From the NCBI GenBank assembly GCA_964235605.1, contig CAXSCR010000031.1, positions 1 through 52,924 on the forward strand: a stretch of DNA of 52,924 bases, given 5' to 3'. Numbering within the stretch: position 1 is the first letter of the stretch; each line of letters opens with the position of its first letter. Positions 17,044 to 24,857 of the stretch are shown one piece after another. The translations under genes and the position numbers were made by a program. The notes under the pieces are model-generated. The model worked only from the letters and a program-made list of their open reading frames with translations. It was not told where the DNA came from and did not search any database. The stretch is from DATCRE01 sp964235605. GTDB taxonomy: Bacteria > Bacteroidota > Bacteroidia > Cytophagales > Cyclobacteriaceae.

Positions 17044-17071
17044 AAAGCCAATCTAAGCTTAGATTGGCTTT
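17044..17071 (-). terminator. Perfect 28-bp palindrome ending guaB transcription
   Basis: AAAGCCAATCTAAG is followed directly by its exact complement, CTTAGATTGGCTTT. On the minus strand it follows the guaB stop and runs into TTTTATCATTTT. It lies only 10 bases before the phosphatase ATG at 17034, so it could either end the guaB transcript or attenuate read-through into the signalling operon. Confidence 0.7.
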
Positions 17072-17093
17072 GCAATTATAGGTAAAAACAGAA

Positions 17094-18566
17094 TTACTTT
17101 CGGCTGTAGTTAGGTGCCTCACGTGTAATTGTTACATCATGTGGGTGACTTTCAACAACACCCGCTGTTGTAATCTTCACGAACTTAGCTTCTTTTAACG
17201 TTTCAATGTCTTTTGCCCCACAATACCCCATGCCTGCCTTCAACCCACCCACGAGTTGATAAATGACTTCGGATACAAGACCTTTAAATGGCACTCTTCC
17301 TGAAATGCCTTCCGGTACTAATTTTTTGACATCGACTTCAACATCCTGAAAATACCGGTCTTTAGATCCATCTTCCATAGCCTCTATGGAACCCATGCCG
17401 CGGTAAGTTTTGAACTTCCTTCCCTCATAGATAATCATTTCACCAGGAGCTTCTTCTGTGCCAGCAAGTAGGGAACCGATCATAACGCTATCTGCCCCAG
17501 CGGCAAGCGCTTTAACAACATCGCCTGAGAAACGGATTCCACCATCCGCAATGATGGCAACGTCTGAACCTTTTAATGCTTTTGCAGTTTCATAAACGGC
17601 AGAAAGTTGCGGCATTCCAATACCAGCTACTACGCGCGTTGTACAAATACTACCAGGACCAACACCAACTTTTACAGCATCGGCCCCTACCTTAGCAAGG
17701 GCTAATGCAGCCTCACCTGTTGCTATATTGCCAACAATTAAATCTATTTCAGGATATTTAGTCTTTACGCGCTTTGCAGCCTCTATAACGTAGACAGAAT
17801 GCCCATGTGCAGTATCAATACTGATAACATCGACACCAGCCGCTTTTAAAGCATCAATTCTTTCTATGATGTCAGGCGTAACGCCGACAGCAGCGCCAAC
17901 CCTTAACCTTCCAAATTTATCCTGGCAAGCAGTTGGTTTTGTTTTTTTCTTTTGAATGTCTTTGAAAGTGATAAGGCCTTTGAGTTTTCCCTCCTTATCA
18001 ACAATAGGCAATTTTTCTATTTTATAAGTTTTAAGAATTCCCTCAGCTTGCTCTAATGTTATACTTTCAGGCGCGGTAATTAGATTGTCTTTTGTCATGA
18101 TCTTTTCAACAAGCGCGTTCATGTCTTTTTGAAAGCGTAGATCACGGTTGGTAATTATCCCCACTAATCTTTGATTAACATCTACAACTGGAATACCACC
18201 AATTTTATAATCACGCATTATATTTTCAGCATCCTGAACGGTGGCGTTAAGGCCAAGTGTAACAGGATCTAAGATGAGACCACTTTGAGATCGTTTTACT
18301 TTTCTAACTTGTTCGGCCTGAAGCTCAATCTTCATATTCTTATGAATGAAACCCAAACCGCCTTCAAGGGCAATTGCAATAGCTAATTCAGCTTCGGTGA
18401 CTGTATCCATTGCAGCTGATACCAAAGGTACATTGAGGGTTATGTTCCGTGTTAACTTACTAGAAGTATTGGTTTCTCTTGGGAGAATTTCAGAATAAGC
18501 AGGAACAAGAAGCACATCATCATAGGTAAGTGCTTCAAAAAGGAATTTGGATGTATCGAGTGGCAT
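17094..18566 (-). CDS. guaB: Inosine-5'-monophosphate dehydrogenase
   Basis: The protein has 490 residues, the usual bacterial length. It catalyses the NAD-dependent oxidation of IMP to XMP, the committed step of GMP synthesis. Two CBS domains lie at about 100-145 and 158-205 inside the (beta/alpha)8 barrel. The catalytic loop GPGSICTTRVVAGIG puts the active-site Cys at residue 308. The flap segment carries YRGMGSIEAM and the product-binding part GVEGISGRVP-like (PEGISGRVPFKG). The ATG at 18566 is immediately preceded by a 10-bp hairpin on the mRNA. Confidence 0.97.
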   Translation of the reverse strand: MPLDTSKFLFEALTYDDVLLVPAYSEILPRETNTSSKLTRNITLNVPLVSAAMDTVTEAELAIAIALEGGLGFIHKNMKIELQAEQVRKVKRSQSGLILDPVTLGLNATVQDAENIMRDYKIGGIPVVDVNQRLVGIITNRDLRFQKDMNALVEKIMTKDNLITAPESITLEQAEGILKTYKIEKLPIVDKEGKLKGLITFKDIQKKKTKPTACQDKFGRLRVGAAVGVTPDIIERIDALKAAGVDVISIDTAHGHSVYVIEAAKRVKTKYPEIDLIVGNIATGEAALALAKVGADAVKVGVGPGSICTTRVVAGIGMPQLSAVYETAKALKGSDVAIIADGGIRFSGDVVKALAAGADSVMIGSLLAGTEEAPGEMIIYEGRKFKTYRGMGSIEAMEDGSKDRYFQDVEVDVKKLVPEGISGRVPFKGLVSEVIYQLVGGLKAGMGYCGAKDIETLKEAKFVKITTAGVVESHPHDVTITREAPNYSRK

Positions 18567-18594
18567 GGCAAATAATTTAGATTCATTATTTGCC
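18567..18594 (-). promoter_or_regulatory. Inverted repeat abutting the guaB start codon
   Basis: GGCAAATAAT and ATTATTTGCC form a perfect 10-bp inverted repeat with an 8-base loop. It touches the guaB ATG, so a folded leader would occlude the ribosome-binding region. As DNA it could serve as a repressor operator. Confidence 0.45.
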
Positions 18595-18753
18595 GGGCAA
18601 ATTTAAGCTAATTTGAGGATTAACCAATTTGCCTTGTAAAATGTTTTAAAGTGTCGGGGTTGTGATGCAGAAAATAAGAGTATTACAATGCTTTATAATT
18701 TGTTTACCTTCAATTTTAAGTCAGTTGCAATAATATAGATTGGTTAACTACAT

Positions 18754-18761
18754 TATTTTTG
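18754..18761 (+). promoter_or_regulatory. Possible Bacteroidota -7 box for rlpA
   Basis: TATTTTTG fits the Bacteroidota -7 consensus TAnnTTTG and lies 6 bases before the rlpA ATG at 18768. A matching -33 TTTG at the right distance is not clear. If this is used, the transcript is nearly leaderless. Confidence 0.25.
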
Positions 18762-18767
18762 TTTTAA

Positions 18768-19463
18768 ATGAATTCTATGCAAAATCACTTTACAGCTTTT
18801 ATCGTATTCTTTTTATTATCGATACATGCGTTTGGTCAAGTACAAACAGGCAAAGCCTCGTTTTACGCTGACAAGTTTGAAGGGACACATACTGCTAGTG
18901 GCGAAAAATATAAACACAATAAACTTACCGCAGCCCACAAGTCATTGCCTTTCGGAACAAAGGTGCGACTTACGAATACAAGTAATAATCAATCGGTTGA
19001 GGTAATAATTAACGATCGTGGCCCGTATGTAGATGATAGGATTGTTGATATTTCTAAATCGGCTGCCGAAAAACTTGGATTCTTGAATCAAGGTTTAGCA
19101 GAAGTGAGACTTGAAGTTATTGATCCCGGTAATGGAAAATCAACTGAGCCTGGCAGGTCGATAGAGAATGTAATAGTTGATGAAAAAGAGTTTTATGATT
19201 TCGAAATATCACGTCTCAACCCCCACGGGTATGGCGTGCAGGTCGGAACGTATCAAGAGTTAGTGAACCTCATGCGCCTTTCCGATAACCTTAAAAACTC
19301 ATACAAAAAACAAGTACGCGTTCAAGTGAAAATTTTAAAAGGAGTAAAGTATTATGGACTTATTCTAGGGCAATTCTCATCACGTGGAAAGGCAGAGCAA
19401 TTTAGGGAGGAGTTAAAGAATAAATTTCCTGATGCGTTTATTGTGGAGTACAATAGAATTTAG
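18768..19463 (+). CDS. rlpA: RlpA-like septal/peptidoglycan protein (DPBB plus SPOR)
   Basis: The protein has 231 residues. A signal peptide (FIVFFLLSIHAFG, cut after FGQ region) precedes a double-psi beta-barrel of the RlpA type: GKASFYADKFEGTHTASGE, AAHKSLPFGTKVRLTN, VIINDRGPYVDDRIVDISK. The conserved catalytic Asp is in NDRGPY. A C-terminal SPOR domain follows (about 155-230: GVQVGTYQELVNLMRL, GLILGQFSSRGKAEQF). RlpA proteins are lytic transglycosylases acting on denuded glycans at the septum, to which SPOR targets them. The start at 18768 is preferred; a second ATG is at 18777. Confidence 0.92.
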   Translation: MNSMQNHFTAFIVFFLLSIHAFGQVQTGKASFYADKFEGTHTASGEKYKHNKLTAAHKSLPFGTKVRLTNTSNNQSVEVIINDRGPYVDDRIVDISKSAAEKLGFLNQGLAEVRLEVIDPGNGKSTEPGRSIENVIVDEKEFYDFEISRLNPHGYGVQVGTYQELVNLMRLSDNLKNSYKKQVRVQVKILKGVKYYGLILGQFSSRGKAEQFREELKNKFPDAFIVEYNRI

Positions 19464-19524
19464 TACAAAGCAATACTGTTAATGATTTTCGTGCGCCTTC
19501 TTACCTTGAAGCGCTCAAAGCCCC

Positions 19525-20322
19525 ATGAAGCATGAAGTTATCGGATACATTTGTTCAATTTTTATTGGCGTTATACTCGGCGTTTTAGGCGGAGGAGGAT
19601 CAATTCTTTCCATCCCTATTTTAGTGTATCTCTTTCAAGTAGATATTGTATTGGCCTCTGCTTACTCGCTGTTCATTGTAGGTACCACAAGTCTTGTAGG
19701 GGCCATACAGAAGTATAAAGAGAATCTTGTTAATGTCAAGGCTGCCATTCTTTTTGCCATCCCGTCCATGTTCAGCATTTTTGCTACAAGGCGATGGGCT
19801 GTGCCTGCTATTCCTGATGTGCTTTGGCGAACAGAATCTTTCATTTTGACAAAACGCGTTCTTATTCTGGGACTTTTTGCTATGCTTATGGTTTTGGCAT
19901 CGATTTCTATGATAAAAGGTGGCATGAAGTCAAAAGATTATGAGGAGCGCCATCATAGGGTGTTTTTAATAGCAGCAGAGGGCTTAATCATTGGTTTTTT
20001 AACCGGACTGGTTGGTGCAGGAGGTGGATTTTTAATAATTCCAGCATTGGTTCTATTAACTGGTTTAAAATTTAAAGCTGCAGTAGGCACTTCCCTTTTT
20101 ATTATTGGTATCAATACGCTTGTAGGTTTTCTTGGCGATATGCTAAATTATCAATTGGATTGGAAGTTGCTTTTAGCAATTACACTACTGGCAATGGTAG
20201 GAATTTTAACAGGTAATAAATTCTCAAAGCATATTCCATCAGTGACTCTCAGAAGAATTTTTGGCTGGTTTATATTACTAATGGGCTTTTGGATTTTGCT
20301 AAAAGAGATTACCATCAAATGA
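19525..20322 (+). CDS. TSUP family (TauE/SafE) membrane permease
   Basis: The protein has 265 residues and about eight TM helices in two repeats. Each repeat starts with a glycine-rich motif: GVLGVLGGGGSILSIPIL near the N-terminus and GFLTGLVGAGGGFLIIPAL near residue 155. A cytoplasmic basic stretch (KGGMKSKDYEERHHR) splits the halves. Family members export or import sulfite, sulfonates or other organosulfur anions; no neighbour reveals the substrate here. It is separated by 61 bases from rlpA and followed 27 bases later by the sugar-binding protein gene. Confidence 0.9.
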   Translation: MKHEVIGYICSIFIGVILGVLGGGGSILSIPILVYLFQVDIVLASAYSLFIVGTTSLVGAIQKYKENLVNVKAAILFAIPSMFSIFATRRWAVPAIPDVLWRTESFILTKRVLILGLFAMLMVLASISMIKGGMKSKDYEERHHRVFLIAAEGLIIGFLTGLVGAGGGFLIIPALVLLTGLKFKAAVGTSLFIIGINTLVGFLGDMLNYQLDWKLLLAITLLAMVGILTGNKFSKHIPSVTLRRIFGWFILLMGFWILLKEITIK

Positions 20323-20349
20323 ATAAGTTGTACAATAACACATTAATCT

Positions 20350-21354
20350 ATGCTTATGAAACGCTATACATTTCTTAAAATTCAAATGCTTATTGTGTTT
20401 ACTGCTTTAAGCATGCTACAACTCCATGCCCAGAAGATCGGATTGTTAATGGATAGCTATGTTACTGACAGATGGTTTCTAGATCAGAAATTTTTTACTG
20501 ATAAAATAGAAGAATTAGGTGGCACCGTACAAGTTGAAGTGGCTTACGGAGATCATACAGAGCAAGTTAGACTTGCAAAGAAATTAATTGCTGAAGGTGC
20601 CAAAGTATTAGTTGTGATACCAGTGGATGGCAATAAAGCAGTAGAAATTGTCAAGCTTGCCAAAGAAGTGAATATACCGGTAATTGCTTACGATAGACTT
20701 ATTATGAGCCAAGATGTAGCCTTTTACATATCTTATAATAATGAAAAGGTAGGTGCATTACAAGCCTTATATGCCTTAAAGCAAGCACCAGAAGGTAACT
20801 ACTTATTAATAAACGGACCTGTCAGCGACAATAACGCAACACTATTTAGAAACGGTCAACTCAAGGTATTATCTTCAAAGATAAAAAGCGGTAAAATAAA
20901 GGTGATAGGAGATTTTATTATGGAAGACTGGGGTGAAATTGGTGCCTTGGTAAAGACTAATGAATTCCTAGCTTCTAGTAAGGAGAAACCACATGTAATT
21001 ATTGCAGCAAATGATGCCTTGGCAGCTGGTGCCATAAAGGCTTTACCACGTGATTTAAGTGGTAAAGTAATTATTACGGGACAAGACGCCGATTTATCAG
21101 GGGTTGAATATATTGTGGACGGCTCGCAAAGTATGACTATATACAAGCCTATTAAACCAATGGCGAGGCTTGCTGGAGAAGCTGCAATGAAACTTGCAAT
21201 AGGTGAAGAAGTAGAAGGTAAAACAAAAATTAAAACAGTAATTTTAGAAGTGAATGCTATTTTATTAGATCCGTTAGTTGTAGATAGAAGTAATTATAAA
21301 GAAACGGTGGTGAGAGATGGTCATATATCTCTGTCGGACTTAGCAAGTGAGTAA
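20350..21354 (+). CDS. XylF-like periplasmic sugar-binding protein (orphan)
   Basis: The protein has 334 residues with a signal peptide (MLIVFTALSMLQLHAQ) and a type-I periplasmic binding fold of the ribose/xylose class: KIGLLMDSYVTDRWFLDQ, VLVVIPVDGNKAVEIVKLA, VIAYDRLI, YLLINGPVSDNNATLFRNGQ, IIAANDALAAGAIKALP, TGQDADLSGVEYIVDG. The sequence is closest to D-xylose-binding XylF. No ABC permease or ATPase gene is near, so it may serve a sensor, a distant transporter or a polysaccharide locus. The downstream sequence at 21464-21568 is a remnant of another secreted protein. Confidence 0.9.
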   Translation: MLMKRYTFLKIQMLIVFTALSMLQLHAQKIGLLMDSYVTDRWFLDQKFFTDKIEELGGTVQVEVAYGDHTEQVRLAKKLIAEGAKVLVVIPVDGNKAVEIVKLAKEVNIPVIAYDRLIMSQDVAFYISYNNEKVGALQALYALKQAPEGNYLLINGPVSDNNATLFRNGQLKVLSSKIKSGKIKVIGDFIMEDWGEIGALVKTNEFLASSKEKPHVIIAANDALAAGAIKALPRDLSGKVIITGQDADLSGVEYIVDGSQSMTIYKPIKPMARLAGEAAMKLAIGEEVEGKTKIKTVILEVNAILLDPLVVDRSNYKETVVRDGHISLSDLASE

Positions 21355-21463
21355 GATACGATACTAAGGATTGGTCGCTAAGTTCAAGTAATACGAGCAA
21401 TGATATTATATACTATTCATTAATCCTCTATTAGCATGAAAACGCAAATTATTTACAACCTTA

Positions 21464-21568
21464 ATGTTAATATTATTAACCTGTGTGAGTATTCATGCCC
21501 AAAAAATAGTATCAAACGCAAACATTTTTGTTGGTAAATGCTCAGAATGTTGTAGCACTAGAAATTAG
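21464..21568 (+). pseudogene. Short secreted-protein remnant
   Basis: A 34-codon frame (MLILLTCVSIHAQKIVSN, then GKCSECC) looks like a signal peptide with a short tail. An overlapping frame with an ATG at 21436 encodes another signal-like start, suggesting a frameshifted 5' end of a lost gene after the XylF-like gene. Confidence 0.3.
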
Positions 21569-21609
21569 AGGGATCATCTAAAAATGTCAGAAGTAGACAT
21601 GAAGCTTTT

Positions 21610-22368
21610 TTATTTTGCAACACTCTGATTCCATTCATAAATTTTTTCAGCAATTTCCGTAAGCAAATCTGGATCTTTTTCCAGCGCATTTCCAATAACA
21701 ATCATATCGGCACCAGCTTCAAACGCAGTAATGGCTTTACGCGAAGTATTAATACCACCACCAACAATGAGCGGAATATTTACCGCTTTGCGAACAGTGG
21801 AAATCATTTTAGCACTAATCTCTTTTTCTGCTCCACTACCCGCATCCATGTAGATACAATGAAGGCCAAGCATTTCACCGGCCATCGCGGTACAGGCTGC
21901 TAACGAATATTTATCATCGGGTATAGGAATGGTGTTGCTGATGTAAGCAACTGAAGTGGTTCTTCCGGAATTTATGAGGATATAGCCTGTTGGAATTACT
22001 TCAAGCTTTGTATTTTTAATAATGGGTGCTGCTACTACATGTTGTCCAATTAGCAATTCGGGGTTACGACCTGAAATAAGGGAAAGAAATAAAAGGGCAT
22101 CGGCATTCGGCTCTATTTGTATTGAATTGCCAGGGAACAGAACAATGGGTATAGTAACGTTCTCTTTAATTATCTTAACTACTTCGCTGAGATTAGTTGT
22201 GGTTATCAAACTTCCACCTACGAAGAAAAAATCTATGCAATTTTCACTTGCTAAGTTGATTAAATGATTGAGCCGTGCCGGGTCGTCGAACTTATCAGGA
22301 TCAACTAATATAGCTAGAGACTTTTTGCCAAATCGTAATCTTTCACGAAGTGAGTTAAGAACGTTCAT
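21610..22368 (-). CDS. Geranylgeranylglyceryl phosphate synthase family enzyme (PcrB/GGGPS)
   Basis: The protein has 252 residues in a TIM barrel. Signatures are LAILVDPDKF (about 19-28), DFFFVGGSLITT, IVLFPGNSIQIE, YILINSGRTTSVAYIS, HCIYMDAGSGAE, LIVGGGINTS and GADMIVIGNALEKDP. The family joins sn-glycerol-1-phosphate to a polyprenyl diphosphate, making an ether lipid precursor of the archaeal type. Bacteroidota members form their own group, and their in vivo product is poorly understood. It overlaps the downstream-encoded small protein by 4 bases at 22365-22368, so the two are coupled. Confidence 0.92.
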   Translation of the reverse strand: MNVLNSLRERLRFGKKSLAILVDPDKFDDPARLNHLINLASENCIDFFFVGGSLITTTNLSEVVKIIKENVTIPIVLFPGNSIQIEPNADALLFLSLISGRNPELLIGQHVVAAPIIKNTKLEVIPTGYILINSGRTTSVAYISNTIPIPDDKYSLAACTAMAGEMLGLHCIYMDAGSGAEKEISAKMISTVRKAVNIPLIVGGGINTSRKAITAFEAGADMIVIGNALEKDPDLLTEIAEKIYEWNQSVAK

Positions 22369-22784
22369 ACCTGGTCGTTCTTTTTTGATTGTGTTTGTAA
22401 AAATTCTGATAATTTTCCTTTAGCAATATCCAACAGAAAAACAGTTGCCTGACTTACCAATGTGGCACCTAATTGCGACACTATGCCAGGGGCTTGTGGC
22501 TTATGAATGGCAACTGGTTCTATGGTCGGCTGAGCAACATACCGTGTTTTTTTAGAACGCCGCTTATCCTTAGTTTTTGAACTACCGAATTGGCGTATTA
22601 CTAAATAGGTGACTGCGAAGGAACCACCTATTATCAAGGCATTAGTTAACATTTTTTGTGTGCGTGCCGAAATCAATCTTACTTCTTCTTTCAAAGCTCC
22701 GCGCTGCAATTTTGATTTTTTAAGTAATTGGTTTTTGTCATCGGATTCGTAAAGTTCCATACTATTTTTTGTTAACGACTTCAA
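22365..22784 (-). CDS. Small single-pass membrane protein, unknown
   Basis: The protein has 139 residues: an acidic/basic N-terminal segment, one hydrophobic helix at about 47-65 (LIIGGSFAVTYLVIRQFG), a very basic stretch (KTKDKRRSKKTR), then a Pro-rich linker and a terminal amphipathic segment (VSQLGATLVSQATVFLLDIAKGKL). A start at MELYESDD (22757) is as likely as MKSLTKNS. It lies between a holin-like gene and the GGGP synthase in one minus-strand unit with overlaps on both sides. No family was recognised. Confidence 0.7.
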   Translation of the reverse strand: MKSLTKNSMELYESDDKNQLLKKSKLQRGALKEEVRLISARTQKMLTNALIIGGSFAVTYLVIRQFGSSKTKDKRRSKKTRYVAQPTIEPVAIHKPQAPGIVSQLGATLVSQATVFLLDIAKGKLSEFLQTQSKKNDQV

Positions 22785-23112
22785 TTATTTTTTTTTCTAA
22801 ACTATGATTTATCTGTTCTTTAAAGATTAGTAAAGTTGCACCTAGGAGTAAATATAACCCACCTACAATAGCGAAACCGCCAGTGTTTCCAGCTACGGTT
22901 CCGATCCAAAATGCGAGCGCAACACTTAAAAACAAAAAAGAAATGAAAAAGAATAAAGCCAGTACAAATATTAAGGAGAGTTTCGATACTGATTTTATGA
23001 CTTCCTCTTTCAACTCCAGTTTCAAAAGTTCAACCCTTGTTTCAATGTAATTGCCAAGGTTTTGAACAAAGCCCTCGATCTTGAAAAATTTAAGTAGTTT
23101 ATCTTTTAACAT
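22762..23112 (-). CDS. Phage-holin-family (holin superfamily III-like) membrane protein
   Basis: The protein is 116 residues when started at MLKDKLLKFF (23112); the frame could open at 23133. An amphipathic N-terminal region (NLGNYIETRVELLKLELKEEVIKSV) precedes two hydrophobic helices (about 46-75 and 80-105). This is the layout of the DUF1469/Actinobacterial Holin-X group, which despite its name is a chromosomal membrane protein in many bacteria. It overlaps the downstream gene. Its role is unknown, perhaps in envelope stress or membrane organisation. Confidence 0.75.
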   Translation of the reverse strand: MLKDKLLKFFKIEGFVQNLGNYIETRVELLKLELKEEVIKSVSKLSLIFVLALFFFISFLFLSVALAFWIGTVAGNTGGFAIVGGLYLLLGATLLIFKEQINHSLEKKIIEVVNKK

Positions 23113-23175
23113 GAACGTTGTTGCTTTATGCAATATATGTATTTTACAAATTCCAAGTGATAAAAAATTTTGTGT

Positions 23176-24792
23176 CTATTTTTCTATAAGGCTTACAATT
23201 TTATCTGAAGATACAACGACTTGTCCGTTTGATATAGCTTCTTTTTTAACAATAATTAGATAAGGCGCACTTATATAGGTCCATTTTATGACAGAGTCAG
23301 CCTTTGGTTTATAATAGATTTGCCGGTATACATAAACGGAATCAAATTTATTTTCATTCACGGTAAGGGTCGAGAGAATATCCACTATACATGATTTATA
23401 TTTACCATTTTCATCTTCACCATCCCAGCAAAATCCTGGTTTGTTAAAAAAGTATAATTGTTTTCGCGCAAACAATACATTGTTTTTTAATAAGACTGGA
23501 AAAATGAATTCTGTATCTTTATCCGCTAATGGCGGTGTGGATGTGTAGTATAGCCACTCGCCACTTTGGTTGCGGGTATTCATTTTTGAAACTATTGTAT
23601 ATAAATTTCTTTCCTTCGTTGCTCCGATTTTTTCATAAGTAATTTCCAGTGTAGTAATAGGACCCTGGTTCAAATAAATAAGAGAGAATGGAATAAAGAA
23701 AAAGGTAAGTAGAATATAAACCAGTCCCACCAAGCGATACTTCAGTGTCAATTTTCCTAGACCCTTTGCGAGTTTAATTGGTATTTCCCTAAAAAAGGGT
23801 ATCGGAAAAAAAATAATAACACCAATGCAGTTAAAAAGAAAATGTGCTATGGCTATACTAATAGCACCCGCTGTATTTGTATTTAACGTCACGGCAATGA
23901 ACGCGGTAATGGTTGTGCCAATATTGGCTCCTAAAATAAATGGAGCCGCCTTACGAAGCGTAACTACTTTATTAGCCACTAACGGCACTACCAAAGAGGT
24001 TGTAACTGTGCTTGATCTAATGGCAGCAGTAGTGCCCAGACCCCATAAAAATGATTTGAATTGATTTTTAAAGATTAACCTACTAACCCGATTAGGCGAC
24101 GAGACAAGTAATAATTTTGATATAAATTTTCGGAACAGAATAATGGATGTAAACAGCAGTACAAATGAAAGAATCGTTAGTATAAATCCGTGCGCAATTT
24201 TTTTCGTTAAGTAAGCAATCACAGGAGTAAAGCCGGGCCAAACGTGAGATATTTCGTTATCAATTGGATGTACAGTCTGTTTAAAAAAATATCCGGCAAT
24301 ATAGGATGACGTAGATGATAAGACTCCGTAATAATATTCTAATGGAAAGAGAATGATAACGGTAAGGATATTAAAAAAATCATGATAGGTACCAGCAGCG
24401 ACTGCCCTTTTGAATTCCTTCTTCTTATTAATAAATCCCAAAGAAACAATTGTACTTGTAATAGTGGTACCAACATTTGCACCCATTATAATGGGGACCG
24501 CACTTACAAGGGTTATTGAGCCCGATGCCACTAATGCCACCACCAGCGCAGTCGTAGCGCTGCTGCTTTGAATTATAGCCGTAATGAGTAAGCCGATAAA
24601 CAATCCTGTAAAAGGATTTGATGTAGCCATGATAATTGTTTCGGCCACATTTTTTCCAAGATGCTGTAAAGATGAAACCATTAAGTCTAATGCAAAAAGG
24701 AATAGGGCCAACATTCCAATCACGTATAGCGTGTTTCGTACATTGACCCAGATATGGGAGTGAGATGATGTAGCAGGTATATTCTCCAACAT
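23176..24792 (-). CDS. Na/Pi-cotransporter-like membrane protein with C-terminal extension
   Basis: The frame opens at 24816; ATG 24792 (MLENIPATSS) is a good start, giving 538 residues. Two Na_Pi_cotrans repeats are visible: AIIQSSSATTALVVALVASG with PIIMGANVGTTIT, and AAIRSSTVTTSLVVPLVA with PFILGANIGTTIT. The second repeat carries RSST in place of the usual QSSS. After the last TM (about residue 380) a 155-residue soluble segment replaces the PhoU-like domain of bacterial homologues. It probably imports phosphate or a related anion. The C-terminal part has no recognisable fold. Confidence 0.88.
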   Translation of the reverse strand: MLENIPATSSHSHIWVNVRNTLYVIGMLALFLFALDLMVSSLQHLGKNVAETIIMATSNPFTGLFIGLLITAIIQSSSATTALVVALVASGSITLVSAVPIIMGANVGTTITSTIVSLGFINKKKEFKRAVAAGTYHDFFNILTVIILFPLEYYYGVLSSTSSYIAGYFFKQTVHPIDNEISHVWPGFTPVIAYLTKKIAHGFILTILSFVLLFTSIILFRKFISKLLLVSSPNRVSRLIFKNQFKSFLWGLGTTAAIRSSTVTTSLVVPLVANKVVTLRKAAPFILGANIGTTITAFIAVTLNTNTAGAISIAIAHFLFNCIGVIIFFPIPFFREIPIKLAKGLGKLTLKYRLVGLVYILLTFFFIPFSLIYLNQGPITTLEITYEKIGATKERNLYTIVSKMNTRNQSGEWLYYTSTPPLADKDTEFIFPVLLKNNVLFARKQLYFFNKPGFCWDGEDENGKYKSCIVDILSTLTVNENKFDSVYVYRQIYYKPKADSVIKWTYISAPYLIIVKKEAISNGQVVVSSDKIVSLIEK

Positions 24793-24857
24793 TATAATAA
24801 GGCTAACAAAGTACACGTTGGCCGTCTAGCCTACATAAAACTCAGCAACAATTAGTG

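Noticed and set aside
24818..24857. AGGCTA/TAGCCT stem between the cotransporter and VWA genes
   Set aside because: The 6-bp stem has a long loop and no clear T-run; too weak for a terminator call.
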